Positions 54,298 through 64,000 of a stretch of DNA of 64,000 nt are shown here, in pieces (the stretch's first letter is position 1; each line of letters starts with the position of its first letter). This stretch comes from Ferrimonas aestuarii. GTDB taxonomy: Bacteria > Pseudomonadota > Gammaproteobacteria > Enterobacterales > Shewanellaceae. The stretch lies in the NCBI RefSeq assembly GCF_005116665.1, contig NZ_SWCJ01000001.1, positions 1 through 64,000 on the forward strand, given 5' to 3'. The notes under the pieces were generated by a model. The model made no database searches. It worked only from the letters and a program-made list of their open reading frames with translations, and was not told the origin of the DNA. Both the position numbers and the translations under genes were made by a program.

Positions 54298-54807
54298 ATG
54301 GCCGAAGAGTCGTTGCAAGTTGAAGTGAACGAAAAAACGCGCCCGAAATGGATGCTTCCCGCCATCATTGCTGCAGCGCTGGTATTGATTGCGGTGTTGG
54401 CGGCTGGGGTCGTAATGGTTCTCAGCGATGATGATGAGGCAAGTGTTGAACAGGACCAGGTGGACTTGACGACGCAGGTCACCATCGGCGATGCCCTGTA
54501 TGTGTCTCTGCCTAGACCGTTCCTATTTAATCTGCCCAGCGACAAACGCAGTTATCTGGTACAGATTAACGTGCAGATTCAGGTGCGTGGCATCGAAGCG
54601 CAAGATTTAGTTAAAAAGCACATCCCCTTGGTGGAAGATTCCCTACTAAGCACGTTTAGCAGTGCCGATGCGGCCAAGCTTCAGAGCCGTGAAGGGAAGA
54701 ACGAATTACGCTCACTGGCGTTAACCAACGTTCAATCCATTTTGTCGGGAGTAACAGGCAAGCCATTGGTTGAAAAGATTCTTTTCACCGGCTTTGTAAT
54801 GCAATAA
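54298..54807 (+). CDS. fliL: FliL: stator-associated membrane protein
   Basis: This 169-residue protein has one membrane helix (about 19-42) and a periplasmic domain (YVSLPRPFLFNLPSDKRSYLVQINVQI) typical of FliL. It supports stator function at high load. It precedes fliM by 10 nt. Confidence 0.94.
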   Translation: MAEESLQVEVNEKTRPKWMLPAIIAAALVLIAVLAAGVVMVLSDDDEASVEQDQVDLTTQVTIGDALYVSLPRPFLFNLPSDKRSYLVQINVQIQVRGIEAQDLVKKHIPLVEDSLLSTFSSADAAKLQSREGKNELRSLALTNVQSILSGVTGKPLVEKILFTGFVMQ

Positions 54808-54817
54808 GAGAGATTCA

Positions 54818-55885
54818 ATGAGCGATCTGCTTAGCCAAGACGAAATTGATGCGCTACTTCATGGTGTCGATGAGGTTGAAGATGAGGTAGTGGATGACGG
54901 CGCGTCGGGCGCTGCAACCTATGATTTCTCATCTCAAGACCGAATTGTTCGTGGCCGAATGCCAACGTTGGAGTTGGTCAATGAGCGTTTCGCCCGCCAC
55001 CTTCGCATCAGCTTATTTAATGTAATGCGCCGCTCGGCAGAGATTTCGATCAACGGCGTGCAGATGATTAAGTTTGGTGAGTACGTGCACACTTTGTTCG
55101 TGCCAACCAGTCTTAATATGGTGCGATTCCGCCCTTTGAAAGGGACCGGTCTAATCACCATGGAAGCGCGTTTGGTGTTCATTCTGGTGGATAACTTCTT
55201 TGGCGGTGATGGCCGATTCCAGGCCAAAATTGAAGGCCGAGAATTTACGCCAACGGAACGTCGAATCATCCAACTTCTGCTCAAAACCGTGTTTGAGGAT
55301 TACAAAGAAGCCTGGTCGCCGGTGATGGACGTTGAGTTTGAATATCTTGACTCGGAAGTGAACCCGGCAATGGCCAACATTGTCAGCCCCACCGAAGTGG
55401 TGGTGGTCTCCTCTTTCCACATTGAATTAGACGGTGGTGGTGGCGATTTCCACATCACTCTCCCTTACTCCATGATTGAACCGATTCGTGAGCTTTTGGA
55501 TGCTGGCGTGCAGTCTGATAAGCAGGATACGGATCAGCGTTGGGGTCGGGCGTTACAGGAAGAGATTCTGGATGTTCCGGTGGGTTTCTCTGGTACGTTG
55601 CTGGAGAAAGAACTTACGCTTAATGACATCCTCGAGATGAAAGCCGGAGACATCATTCCGGTCGACATGCCGGAAAACATGTTGGTGCGCGTTGAGGGAT
55701 TACCCACGTTTCGGGGGCGCTTAGGTCGCTCCGGTGACAACAAGGCGATCCAAATTACCGAACGCATACCACGCCCAGAGAGTTTTAAAACCGAATTGCA
55801 GATGGTGCAAAATGGCTTCCGTAGTGCCGATGACATGGCGCAGGGAATGCTGGATCAGCTAAAAGAGAGTCCTAAAAATGAGTAA
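54818..55885 (+). CDS. fliM: FliM: C-ring switch protein
   Basis: This 355-residue protein has the N-terminal CheY-binding peptide (DLLSQDEIDALLHGV), the middle CheC-like domain with FGEYVHTLFVPTSLN, and a C-terminal SpoA domain (NDILEMKAGDIIPVDMPE). It overlaps fliN by eight bases. Confidence 0.97.
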   Translation: MSDLLSQDEIDALLHGVDEVEDEVVDDGASGAATYDFSSQDRIVRGRMPTLELVNERFARHLRISLFNVMRRSAEISINGVQMIKFGEYVHTLFVPTSLNMVRFRPLKGTGLITMEARLVFILVDNFFGGDGRFQAKIEGREFTPTERRIIQLLLKTVFEDYKEAWSPVMDVEFEYLDSEVNPAMANIVSPTEVVVVSSFHIELDGGGGDFHITLPYSMIEPIRELLDAGVQSDKQDTDQRWGRALQEEILDVPVGFSGTLLEKELTLNDILEMKAGDIIPVDMPENMLVRVEGLPTFRGRLGRSGDNKAIQITERIPRPESFKTELQMVQNGFRSADDMAQGMLDQLKESPKNE

Positions 55886-56273
55886 TGACGACGACCTGTT
55901 CAACCAAGATGGCCTTGCCGATGAGTGGGCCTCGGCGTTAGCGGAGCAGGCTGAGCCGGTAGAACTGGAATCTTTTGAGGAGCCAAAACCTTCCGGATTA
56001 ACCGAAGACGAGCGCCAAAAACTGGATTCCATTTTGGACATTCCGGTGACCATCTCCATGGAGGTTGGTCGCAGCAACATCTCCATTCGCAACCTGTTGC
56101 AGCTTAACCAAGGCTCGGTGGTCGAGCTGGATCGCGTCGCCGGCGAACCTCTGGATGTGATGGTGAATGGCACCTTGATCGCCCACGGAGAAGTGGTTGT
56201 GGTGAACGAGAAATTTGGTATTAGACTGACCGACGTAATCAGCCAGACTGAGCGCATTAAGAAACTGAAATAA
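55878..56273 (+). CDS. fliN: FliN: C-ring protein
   Basis: This 131-residue protein has an acidic N-terminus and the SpoA domain (DIPVTISMEVGRSNISIRNLL). It forms the base of the C ring with FliM. It precedes fliO. Confidence 0.96.
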   Translation: MSNDDDLFNQDGLADEWASALAEQAEPVELESFEEPKPSGLTEDERQKLDSILDIPVTISMEVGRSNISIRNLLQLNQGSVVELDRVAGEPLDVMVNGTLIAHGEVVVVNEKFGIRLTDVISQTERIKKLK

Positions 56274-56275
56274 TA

Positions 56276-56674
56276 ATGAGATTGCTACTACTGCTGCTGG
56301 TGGGCCTGTGGAGCGGGCCCTTACTGGCCGAGCCGATTCAGCCCAGTGAACAGATCGCCACCACCCTAGCTACCCTGTTTCTTGTGGTGGCGCTGATTGT
56401 GGGATTGGCGGTGTTGGCCAAGCGCATGAATTTGCCTACCAAGATGAGCGGCGATATTCGGCTGCTGGCCAGTTTACCCCTAGGAGCCAAAGACAAAGTC
56501 GCGGTGATTGAAGTGGGTGAGCAGCAGTACCTTATCGGTGTCAGCGCCAACGGCATCACCTTGCTGGACAAGATGCAGGATAAAATTGATGGCCCACAAC
56601 CGGCGGATTTTTCGAAAGTGTTTGCCGGCTTGAAAAAACAGCAATCCGCCTCAGCCTCTGAGGAGCGCTCATGA
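56276..56674 (+). CDS. fliO: FliO: export-gate assembly protein
   Basis: This 132-residue protein has a signal-like N-terminus ([18 protein letters not shown]), one membrane helix (about 28-48), and the [25 protein letters not shown] motif of FliO. It helps assemble FliP. It overlaps fliP by four bases. Confidence 0.92.
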   Translation: MRLLLLLLVGLWSGPLLAEPIQPSEQIATTLATLFLVVALIVGLAVLAKRMNLPTKMSGDIRLLASLPLGAKDKVAVIEVGEQQYLIGVSANGITLLDKMQDKIDGPQPADFSKVFAGLKKQQSASASEERS

Positions 56675-57417
56675 ACCGCTGGATAGGCTGGGTGTGTATC
56701 CTGTTACCCCTGTTAGTGCCGTCGATCTCTTGGGCTGAAACCGGGATCCCTGCGGTGACGGTAACCACCAATGGCGATGGCAGCCAAGATTACACCGTCT
56801 CCTTGCAGATTTTGGGTTTGATGACGCTGCTCACTTTCCTGCCAGCCATGGTGGTATTGATGTCCAGCTTCACCCGAATCATCGTGGTTCTGGCCATTTT
56901 GCGTCAAGCGTTAGGCCTGCAGCAAACTCCGTCAAACCAAGTGTTGCTCGGCATGTCTCTGTTCATGACCCTGTTTGTGATGACGCCGGTGATGGACCGT
57001 ATTTATGAAGATGCGGTAGTGCCCTATATGGAGGAGCAGGTGACCGCCCGCTCTGCATTGGATCGTGCCGCGGTTCCCCTTCGCGCCTTTATGCTGTCAC
57101 AAACCCGCATTAGCGACTTGAATACCTTTCTTGAGATCAGCGGCACCACTAACGTGACCACTCCGGAAGAGACACCGATGCGCGTCTTGATTCCAGCCTT
57201 TGTGACGTCAGAGCTGAAGACCGCGTTTCAGATTGGGTTTATGCTGTTCCTGCCATTTTTGGTTATCGATCTGGTGGTCGCCTCGGTATTGATGGCCATG
57301 GGTATGATGATGTTGTCGCCAATGATCGTGTCTTTGCCGTTTAAGATTATGCTGTTCGTGTTGGTGGATGGCTGGAGCCTAGTGATGGGAACCCTTGCCG
57401 GCAGTTTTGGAATATAG
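56671..57417 (+). CDS. fliP: FliP: export-gate protein
   Basis: This 248-residue membrane protein has a signal peptide and the conserved [20 protein letters not shown] and [20 protein letters not shown] blocks of FliP/SctR. It forms the gate with FliQ and FliR. Confidence 0.97.
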   Translation: MNRWIGWVCILLPLLVPSISWAETGIPAVTVTTNGDGSQDYTVSLQILGLMTLLTFLPAMVVLMSSFTRIIVVLAILRQALGLQQTPSNQVLLGMSLFMTLFVMTPVMDRIYEDAVVPYMEEQVTARSALDRAAVPLRAFMLSQTRISDLNTFLEISGTTNVTTPEETPMRVLIPAFVTSELKTAFQIGFMLFLPFLVIDLVVASVLMAMGMMMLSPMIVSLPFKIMLFVLVDGWSLVMGTLAGSFGI

Positions 57418-57419
57418 CC

Positions 57420-57689
57420 ATGACTCCTGAAGCTTTTGTTGATCTGTTTCGCCACGCCCTCTACACCATTTTGATCATCGTATCCGCCATCATTGTTCCT
57501 GGACTGGTGATCGGTTTGGTGGTGGCGGTGTTTCAGGCGGCCACCTCCATTAACGAACAAACCTTGTCCTTCCTACCGCGCCTGTTGGTGACCCTATTGA
57601 CCTTGGCTTTCTTAGGCCATTGGTTGGTTCAAACCTTGATGGAATTTACCTTTGAGCTGGTGGAGCGCATTCCGGCGGTCATTGGCTGA
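57420..57689 (+). CDS. fliQ: FliQ: export-gate protein
   Basis: This 89-residue protein has two membrane helices and the FliQ block LVVAVFQAATSINEQTLSFL. It overlaps fliR by one base. Confidence 0.96.
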   Translation: MTPEAFVDLFRHALYTILIIVSAIIVPGLVIGLVVAVFQAATSINEQTLSFLPRLLVTLLTLAFLGHWLVQTLMEFTFELVERIPAVIG

Positions 57690-58474
57690 TGGAGTTGCCT
57701 CTAGACGTCATCTTCAGTTGGATGCGCAACCTGTTGTGGCCCCTGTGCCGCATTAGCGCCATGCTGATGGTGATGGTTACCATTGGGGGAAACTCTACGC
57801 CAGCACAGATTCGATTGGGGCTGGCGGTTGCGATTACCGTTGCCGTAGCGCCGGTATTGCCTCCGGCGCCGGATGTCGCCATGTTTTCGGCCGAGGGGGT
57901 TTTAATCACAGCCCATGAGGTGATTATTGGCATCAGCACCGGCTTTGTGTCCCTGCTGGTGCTCAACGTTTTTATCCTTGCGGGGCAGATCATCGGCATG
58001 CAGACTTCGTTGGGGTTTGCGTCCATGGTGGATCCCAGTAATGGCCAGCAGGTTCCCTTGGTCGGTCAGCTGTTTCTGTTGTTATCGACGTTGATTTTCT
58101 TCTTGGTTGATGGCCATTTAATGATGATTCGCATGTTGGTTGCGAGCTTCACTACCTTGCCCATTGGCCAAGGAATGCTTCCTGACAATTACTGGCAATT
58201 GGCCAACTGGGGCAGCTACATGTTTGCTGGCGCCTTGACCATGGCGCTGTCGGCTGCGACCGCACTGCTGTTAATCAACTTCTCGTTTGGAGTGATGACC
58301 CGCGCCGCGCCGCAGCTCAATATCTTCGCCATCGGTTTTCCTATCACCATGCTGTCTGGGCTACTGATTTTGTGGTTATCCCTCAGTGGATTTATGCCCC
58401 ACTTTGAAGCCGCTTGGGCGGAAGGTCAAAACCAGATCTGTTCCATCCTACAACTGCCGTGTGAGGTGCCGTAA
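57689..58474 (+). CDS. fliR: FliR: export-gate protein
   Basis: This 261-residue membrane protein with about six helices has the FliR block GFASMVDPSNGQQVPLVGQL. It starts in the fliQ stop and overlaps flhB by one base. Confidence 0.95.
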   Translation: MELPLDVIFSWMRNLLWPLCRISAMLMVMVTIGGNSTPAQIRLGLAVAITVAVAPVLPPAPDVAMFSAEGVLITAHEVIIGISTGFVSLLVLNVFILAGQIIGMQTSLGFASMVDPSNGQQVPLVGQLFLLLSTLIFFLVDGHLMMIRMLVASFTTLPIGQGMLPDNYWQLANWGSYMFAGALTMALSAATALLLINFSFGVMTRAAPQLNIFAIGFPITMLSGLLILWLSLSGFMPHFEAAWAEGQNQICSILQLPCEVP

Positions 58475-59640
58475 TGGCAGAGAACAGCAGCGATCAGGAA
58501 AAAACAGAAGAACCCACGGAGAAACGAAAACAGCAGGCCAGAGAGAAAGGCCAAGTTCCCCGCTCGAAAGAGTTGGGCACCGCCTCGGTGCTGTTGGGAG
58601 CCGCCATCGCCATGATGATATTCGGTCAATCCATGGCGGAGAGCATCCAGTTGGTGGCTAAGGCGCTGTTTTCCCGCAGCCGTGCACAGGTGTTTGATGA
58701 GAGCCAGATGACTCACGTTTTTGGGGATATCCTCTGGGCCGTTGGTCTGCCGGTTTTGGGGTTTATTGTGTTCTTAGCGGTAGCGGCGTTTCTGGGCAAT
58801 ATCGCCCTTGGAGGCATGAGCTTTAGTTGGTCAGCTGCCGCGCCAAAGCTAAATAAATTTAGCCCCTTAAAAGGCTTCAAACGCATGTTTGGGATTCAGG
58901 CGTTGGTTGAACTGGTAAAAGCGGTGGCCAAATTCAGTGTGGTGGCGCTGTTCGCCTGGATGCTACTCAGTTTCTATTTCGACGACATGTTGCAGCTTTC
59001 AACGGGAACCGCGCTGACGGCCATTGCCAGTTCTGTCACCTTGCTCAATAAGTTATTTATCTTTCTCTGCTGCTCACTGATGTTGATCGTTGTGATCGAT
59101 GTGCCATATCAGCTTTGGAATCACAACAAAGAGTTGAAGATGACGAAGCAAGAGATCAAAGATGAGCACAAAGACAGTGAAGGGCGCCCTGAAGTGAAAG
59201 GGCGGATCCGTCAATTGCAGCGGGAGATGTCGCAGCGGCGGATGATGAGTGAAGTGCCTCAGGCGGATGTGGTGGTGGTCAACCCAACCCACTACTCCGT
59301 GGCTCTGAAGTACGACAAAGAGAAAGCTCGGGCACCAATTGTGGTGGCCAAAGGCACCGATGAGATCGCTCTGAAAATTCGAGAGATCGCTCGGGAATAC
59401 GAAGTGCCGGTGATCAGCTGTCCGCAACTGGCGCGAGCGGTGTATTACTCCACTAAGTTAGATAAACAGATCCCCGATGGCTTGTTTACTGCCGTCGCTC
59501 AGATTCTGGCTTACGTATTCCAGCTGAAACAGTTCCGCAAAGGCCGAGGTCGAAGACCGATACCTTTACCGGATCAGTTACCCATCCCTGATGAACTGCG
59601 CGTAGACAACAATGGCCAAGCCTACGATGCTGATTTGTAA
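58474..59640 (+). CDS. flhB: FlhB: export-gate specificity switch
   Basis: This 388-residue protein has four membrane helices and a C-terminal cytosolic domain with the self-cleaving NPTH at residues 270-273 (VVVNPTHYSVALKY). Autocleavage, with FliK, switches export from hook to filament substrates. The basic N-terminus includes EKRKQQAREKGQVPRSKEL. Confidence 0.97.
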   Translation: MAENSSDQEKTEEPTEKRKQQAREKGQVPRSKELGTASVLLGAAIAMMIFGQSMAESIQLVAKALFSRSRAQVFDESQMTHVFGDILWAVGLPVLGFIVFLAVAAFLGNIALGGMSFSWSAAAPKLNKFSPLKGFKRMFGIQALVELVKAVAKFSVVALFAWMLLSFYFDDMLQLSTGTALTAIASSVTLLNKLFIFLCCSLMLIVVIDVPYQLWNHNKELKMTKQEIKDEHKDSEGRPEVKGRIRQLQREMSQRRMMSEVPQADVVVVNPTHYSVALKYDKEKARAPIVVAKGTDEIALKIREIAREYEVPVISCPQLARAVYYSTKLDKQIPDGLFTAVAQILAYVFQLKQFRKGRGRRPIPLPDQLPIPDELRVDNNGQAYDADL

Positions 59641-59654
59641 AGCGGTTTTCCATA

Positions 59655-59670
59655 AGGCATGAAATTTGCT
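59655..59670 (+). promoter_or_regulatory. Sigma-54 promoter of flhAFG
   Basis: AGGCATG-AAAT-TTGCT has GG and GC at sigma-54 spacing in the 76-nt gap between flhB and flhA, 47 nt before flhA. Confidence 0.82.
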
Positions 59671-59716
59671 TTTAGCCGTAAATCACCACGCTTGGCGTCA
59701 ATAATCAGTCGAATAA

Positions 59717-61816
59717 ATGAATCTACAACTGACACTGAATAACTTCTTTTCCAAATATGGCGTTTTCCTAAAGGGCGCTGGTACGCCGGTGATGGTCTTG
59801 GCTGCCTTGGCGATGGTGACCTTGCCAATGCCTGCGCTGCTGTTGGACATGCTGTTCTCCTTTAACATCGCGTTGGCGTTGGTGGTGTTGCTGGTTTCCA
59901 TCTATACCATGCGTCCACTGGATTTCGCTGCATTTCCTACCGTGCTGCTGATTGCCACATTACTCAGGTTGGCGCTCAACGTGGCGTCGACTCGATTGGT
60001 GCTGCTGGAAGGTCACAATGGTGGCGATGCGGCCGGTAAGGTGATTGAAGCCTTTGGCTCGGTGGTGATTGGCGGTAACTACGCCGTGGGTCTGGTGGTG
60101 TTTTTGATCCTAGTGATCATCAACTTCGTTGTGGTGACCAAAGGTGCCGGTCGTATCTCTGAGGTCACCGCACGTTTTACCTTGGACGCCATGCCAGGTA
60201 AGCAGATGGCCATCGATGCCGACCTGAATGCAGGTCTCATCAACCAGGAGCAGGCCCGAGAGCGCCGCGGCGAAGTGGCCAAAGAGGCAGACTTTTATGG
60301 TGCGATGGATGGTGCGTCCAAGTTCGTAAAGGGGGATGCCATTGCCGGTATCTTGATCCTCTTTATTAACATCCTTGGCGGTTTCGTCATCGGCATGAGC
60401 CAACATGGATTGGGGTTTGCCCAAGCTCTTGAGATCTACACCTTGTTGACCATCGGTGATGGTTTGGTGGCGCAGATCCCTGGGCTGCTGCTCTCCATTG
60501 CTGCGGCGATCATTATTACCCGTCAAAACGAATCTCAAAAAATGGGTGAGACCGTTGTCACCCAGATGTTTGCCGATCCCAAAGTGATGATGGTGACCTC
60601 CGGCGTACTGGTGGTCATGGGCTTGGTGCCGGGCATGCCGAAGTTGGCATTTTTGGGCTTTGGTTTATGCGGCGCAGCGCTGACCTATTTCACCTACAAG
60701 CGACGCCAAAAGGCCACGGAACTGGCAGCCGTCGAAGAGGAAGCGGCGCAGACCGAGCGTATTGAATCGGAAAGTAAGGATCTCAGTTGGGAAGACGTTA
60801 ATCAGGTCGACACCATCGGCTTGGAGGTTGGCTACAGACTCATTCCGCTTGTCGATAAAGCTCAGCAGGGTGAACTGTTGTCTCGAATCAAAGGGGTTCG
60901 AAAGAAGCTGTCCCAGGAGCTGGGATTTTTGGTACCGCCAGTGCACATCAGGGATAACCTCGATTTGGCGCCCAACGCCTATCGAATCAGCATGATGGGG
61001 GTGGCCATTGGCTCGGCGGAGATTCGCCATGATTGCGAGCTGGCCATCAACCCCGGCCAGGTATTTGGTCAGCTTGAGGGCCAACAAACCACGGATCCCG
61101 CTTTTGGGCTGCAAGCGGTTTGGATTGAGCCTGAGCGTCGAGATCACGCGCAAACCTTAGGGTATACCGTGGTGGACTCCGCCACGGTGGTGGCCACACA
61201 CCTAAGCCAGCTATTGAGCAACAACGCCGCTCAGCTATTGGGCTATGAAGAGGTTCAGCAACTGCTTGATATTCTCTCCAAAGAGTCGCCTAAGTTGGTG
61301 GACGGTCTGGTACCGGACATTCTGTCGTTGGGCGTTGTGGTTAAGGTGATGCAAAACCTGATGAATGAGGGCGTGTCAGTAAAAGACATCCGCACCATAG
61401 TTCAAACCTTGGTTGAGTATGGCCCTAAAAGCCAAGATGCAGACGTGTTGACTGCAGCGGTGCGAATCGCCCTGAAGCGCTTGATTGTGCAAGAGATTAA
61501 CGGCTCTGAATCGGAGATTCCCGTCATAACCTTGTCACCAGAGCTGGAACAGATATTGCATCAGTCGTTGCAATCAAGTAACGGTGAAAATACCGGACTG
61601 GAGCCAGGGCTTGCAGAGCGATTGCAGAAATCGCTGTCAGAGTCGGCTCAGAAACAAGAGATGGTGGGTGAGCCCGCCGTATTATTAACCTCAGGGGTGC
61701 TCAGAACCACCTTGAGTCGTTTTGTAAAACACACGATTCCATCCCTGAGAGTACTGTCCTATCAAGAGGTGCCGGATGATAAGCAGATCAGAATTGTTCA
61801 CTCTGTGGGGCAGTAA
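59717..61816 (+). CDS. flhA: FlhA: export-gate protein
   Basis: This 699-residue protein has about eight N-terminal helices (to about 325), the FHIPEP-type block TRFTLDAMPGKQMAIDADL, and a C-terminal cytosolic ring domain. It is the docking platform for chaperone-substrate complexes. Confidence 0.97.
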   Translation: MNLQLTLNNFFSKYGVFLKGAGTPVMVLAALAMVTLPMPALLLDMLFSFNIALALVVLLVSIYTMRPLDFAAFPTVLLIATLLRLALNVASTRLVLLEGHNGGDAAGKVIEAFGSVVIGGNYAVGLVVFLILVIINFVVVTKGAGRISEVTARFTLDAMPGKQMAIDADLNAGLINQEQARERRGEVAKEADFYGAMDGASKFVKGDAIAGILILFINILGGFVIGMSQHGLGFAQALEIYTLLTIGDGLVAQIPGLLLSIAAAIIITRQNESQKMGETVVTQMFADPKVMMVTSGVLVVMGLVPGMPKLAFLGFGLCGAALTYFTYKRRQKATELAAVEEEAAQTERIESESKDLSWEDVNQVDTIGLEVGYRLIPLVDKAQQGELLSRIKGVRKKLSQELGFLVPPVHIRDNLDLAPNAYRISMMGVAIGSAEIRHDCELAINPGQVFGQLEGQQTTDPAFGLQAVWIEPERRDHAQTLGYTVVDSATVVATHLSQLLSNNAAQLLGYEEVQQLLDILSKESPKLVDGLVPDILSLGVVVKVMQNLMNEGVSVKDIRTIVQTLVEYGPKSQDADVLTAAVRIALKRLIVQEINGSESEIPVITLSPELEQILHQSLQSSNGENTGLEPGLAERLQKSLSESAQKQEMVGEPAVLLTSGVLRTTLSRFVKHTIPSLRVLSYQEVPDDKQIRIVHSVGQ

Positions 61817-61840
61817 CTCAAAGCGTGGGAGTGATCTGAA

Positions 61841-63343
61841 GTGAAGATTAAACGATTCTTTGCCAAGGATATGCGCAGTGCGTTGGCCGAGGTCAAAGAG
61901 ACATTGGGCAACGATGCCGTCATCATGTCCAACAAGAAAGTCAGTGGTGGTGTCGAAATTGTGGCAGCGGTGGACTTCGATGAGAAGTCGAGCGTCAGTA
62001 ATCCGTCACAAACCGTTCCAAATCAGATGCCATCTGCCCCGCAAATGGCAAAACCGGCGATGCCTCGGACGTTGTCCGAGGATACCGTCACATTAGGGCA
62101 ACCCCGTCCTTCCAGTTTGGCAGCTCTAGGCATTGGCAGTGAACACAGCCAGCCTCAGTTAAATCGCCGTCCCGCCCCAGCTCAGCCACAACCTGCCGCT
62201 CCCAGTGACAGTTTACGTGGCCTTCTTGAGCGTCAGCAGAAGCGGATGCAGCAAAACAGCTTTCAGGAAGAGACACCAAAGCGACTTGAGCCTCAGCCAA
62301 TGCGTCGCCGTGAAGAGGCGCTGCCTGAGTGGGCGAAAGAAGCTTTTGGCCAACCGAAAGAGAAGCCGCAGCGAGAAACGCCTCAACCTCGAAGAATGGA
62401 GACTCGCGGTCGCAGTACCGGCGGTGCCAAAGAGGAACTGCAAGCGGTTCGGGATGAGATGGCGTCCATTCGTCAACTGCTGGAACATCAGGTATCCAAC
62501 TTGATGGATCAGGATCTGGCTCGCCGAGAACCAGTGAGGGCACTGTTAGTCGATAAGCTTCGTGACAGCGGCTTTCACCGCAGTGTGGCAGAGCATTTTG
62601 CCTCATTAGTGCCAGAACACTTGGATCTTCATGACGCTTTGGCTCAACTTCCTCGCTTAATTGCCGATGAACTAACACAGACATCGGAAGAAACCCTGAG
62701 TCAGGGGGGCGTAATTGCACTGGTGGGACCAACCGGTGTCGGGAAAACCACCACGGTGGCTAAGTTGGCCGCCCGATTTGCCGCCCGATATGGCGTTGAC
62801 CAGGTGGCGTTGATTACCACGGATAACTATCGAATTGGCGCCAAAGAGCAGTTGGCAACTTACGGCAAGATCATGGGCTGTCCTGTACGTGGCGCCAGCA
62901 ATGTTAAAGAGCTGGAAAATGTACTTTATCAGCTTCGCAGTCGCCGCTTGATTCTGATTGATACCGCAGGCATGGGCCAACGAGACATGCGTTTAGTGGA
63001 GCAGTTAGACAACTTGGTGGCGGCAACTCGGTTGCCTATTCGTCCCTATTTGGTGTTGTCCTCCACCGCTCAGTATCGAGTGTTAGAGGAGACCGTAGAA
63101 CAGTTTAAAAGAATCTCTCTAGCTGGTTGTATTTTCACTAAGTTAGACGAGGCTCATAACATCGGCGAGGCATTAAGCGTTTTGATTCAAAACTCTTTAC
63201 CGATCAGTTACCTTACTGACGGACAACGGGTACCGGAAGATCTACGTATCGCCGAGCCAGAATACTTGGCTCGCCGAGCGGTGATGCTAGAGAAGCAACA
63301 GGTTTCAGCACCTGCCCAACGAATGGCAGGTAGCTATGAATAG
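61841..63343 (+). CDS. flhF: FlhF: polar-flagellum GTPase
   Basis: This 500-residue protein is an SRP-type GTPase. A basic/Pro/Gln-rich N-terminus (about 60-210) precedes the NG domain with Walker A GPTGVGKTTTVAKLA (296-310), DTAGM and TKLDEAHNIGEAL. It sets flagellar position and number at the cell pole. The stop overlaps the flhG start. Confidence 0.95.
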   Translation: MKIKRFFAKDMRSALAEVKETLGNDAVIMSNKKVSGGVEIVAAVDFDEKSSVSNPSQTVPNQMPSAPQMAKPAMPRTLSEDTVTLGQPRPSSLAALGIGSEHSQPQLNRRPAPAQPQPAAPSDSLRGLLERQQKRMQQNSFQEETPKRLEPQPMRRREEALPEWAKEAFGQPKEKPQRETPQPRRMETRGRSTGGAKEELQAVRDEMASIRQLLEHQVSNLMDQDLARREPVRALLVDKLRDSGFHRSVAEHFASLVPEHLDLHDALAQLPRLIADELTQTSEETLSQGGVIALVGPTGVGKTTTVAKLAARFAARYGVDQVALITTDNYRIGAKEQLATYGKIMGCPVRGASNVKELENVLYQLRSRRLILIDTAGMGQRDMRLVEQLDNLVAATRLPIRPYLVLSSTAQYRVLEETVEQFKRISLAGCIFTKLDEAHNIGEALSVLIQNSLPISYLTDGQRVPEDLRIAEPEYLARRAVMLEKQQVSAPAQRMAGSYE

Positions 63344-64000
63344 ATGGTTTTTGCAAGATCAGGCAAGCGGACTTAGAAAGATGGCACAGCAAAAGCAAAA
63401 GATGGTCAAAGTCATCGCCGTTACCGGTGGTAAGGGTGGTGTGGGTAAAACCAATGTGTCCATTAATCTGGCGGCATCTTTGGCCCAGAAAGGGCAGAAG
63501 GTGTTGGTGCTCGATGGAGACTTAGGTCTGGCCAACGTCGATGTGCTTTTAGGGCTGAGAGTTAAGTACAACCTGTCTCACGTGTTGAGTGGTGAGCGAA
63601 CTTTGCAAGAGGTGTTGGTTGAGGGCCCTGAAGGGGTGTTCATCGTGCCTGCGGCCTCTGGCACTCAAGAGATGGTGGAATTGACGCCAGCCCAACATGC
63701 CGGACTAATTCGCGCCTTTAGTGAGCTTGAGCAAGAGTTTGACGTTCTTATTGTCGACACTGCTGCGGGCATCTCAGAGATGGTACTCAGTTACTCCCGC
63801 GCAGCTCAGGAAGTGATGGTCGTTGTGTGCGATGAGCCCACTTCCATTACGGACGCTTACGCCCTTATCAAAATTCTGTCTCGAGAGCACGGCGTGTTCC
63901 GTTTCCGAATTGTCGCCAACATGGTGCGAAGCCTTCGAGAGGGGATGGAGCTATTTGCCAAACTCTCCAAAGTGACCGACCGTTTCCTCGACGTGGCCTT
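63336..64000 (+). CDS. flhG: FlhG (FleN/MinD-type ATPase), 3'-truncated by the window
   Basis: This MinD/ParA-family ATPase, about 221 codons visible, starts at ATG 63336 inside the flhF stop. It has the deviant Walker A GGKGGVGKTNVSINLAASL and DGDLGLANVDVLLGL and VDTAAGISEMVL. It limits flagellar number by acting on FlhF and FlrA. The C-terminus runs off the window. Confidence 0.95.
   Translation, partial: MNRWFLQDQASGLRKMAQQKQKMVKVIAVTGGKGGVGKTNVSINLAASLAQKGQKVLVLDGDLGLANVDVLLGLRVKYNLSHVLSGERTLQEVLVEGPEGVFIVPAASGTQEMVELTPAQHAGLIRAFSELEQEFDVLIVDTAAGISEMVLSYSRAAQEVMVVVCDEPTSITDAYALIKILSREHGVFRFRIVANMVRSLREGMELFAKLSKVTDRFLDVA

Noticed and set aside
62088-62732. 214-codon ORF antisense to flhF
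   Set aside because: It lies opposite the Pro/Gln-rich part of flhF, whose composition keeps the other strand open. No RBS and no recognisable domain.

Overview
The window is chromosomal DNA from a polarly flagellated marine-type gammaproteobacterium. The gene order cheV-cheR-flgBCDEFGHIJKL, flagellin-flaG-fliD-flaI-fliS, flrABC, fliE to fliR, flhBAFG, together with the H-ring/outer-membrane genes flgOPT, follows the Vibrio/Shewanella/Ferrimonas pattern. ackA-pta divergent from yfbV and tesA divergent from ybbAP support an enterobacteria/Alteromonadales-level placement. My best guess is a Ferrimonas- or Shewanella-like organism, inferred from gene order and protein sequences only.

Region 1 (1-1265) is a tRNA array, Glu-Glu-Ala-Glu-Ala, interspersed and ended by non-coding repeats that each carry the last nine or more bases of tRNA-Ala. 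Region 2 (1266-3093) is a single-gene unit encoding a flagellin whose variable domain is replaced by a zinc metalloprotease domain (flagellinolysin). It lies about 20 kb from the flagellar cluster but has a sigma-28 promoter and its own terminator. Region 3 (3111-11069) holds housekeeping genes: tesA/ybbA/ybbP, yfcH, a folM-folK pair overlapping tail to tail, an AI-2E family exporter and a methyltransferase. Region 4 (11252-16886) is accessory: a 32-residue acidic ORF, a lipoprotein, a four-gene operon of paired DUF1538 membrane proteins with a PII-like and a CBS protein, a hairpin made of DnaA-box-like sequences, and a TonB-dependent siderophore receptor. Region 5 (16995-21149) is ackA-pta and yfbV.

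Region 6 (21163-64000, running off the end) is an almost continuous flagellar cluster. I could place seven sigma-54 promoters (flgT, flgA, flgB, flgF, flrB, fliK, flhA) and, with the remote flagellinolysin gene, five sigma-28 promoters (flagellinolysin, flgO, flgM, fliC, flaG). The implied hierarchy is FlrA plus sigma-54 for flrBC and the early genes, FlrC plus sigma-54 for hook-basal-body genes, and FliA for flagellins and flgM. fliA, motor genes and most che genes are not in the window. The flagellinolysin gene shares the promoter class of the major flagellin fliC but has a leader with no clear Shine-Dalgarno and less biased codons, so it is probably a minor, enzymatically active filament subunit.

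The observations most worth following are the flagellinolysin, the DUF1538/PII/CBS operon, the tRNA-tail repeats, the sigma-54 promoter that shares its DNA with the cheR terminator hairpin, the two competing hairpins in the fliC leader, and the DnaA-box hairpin.
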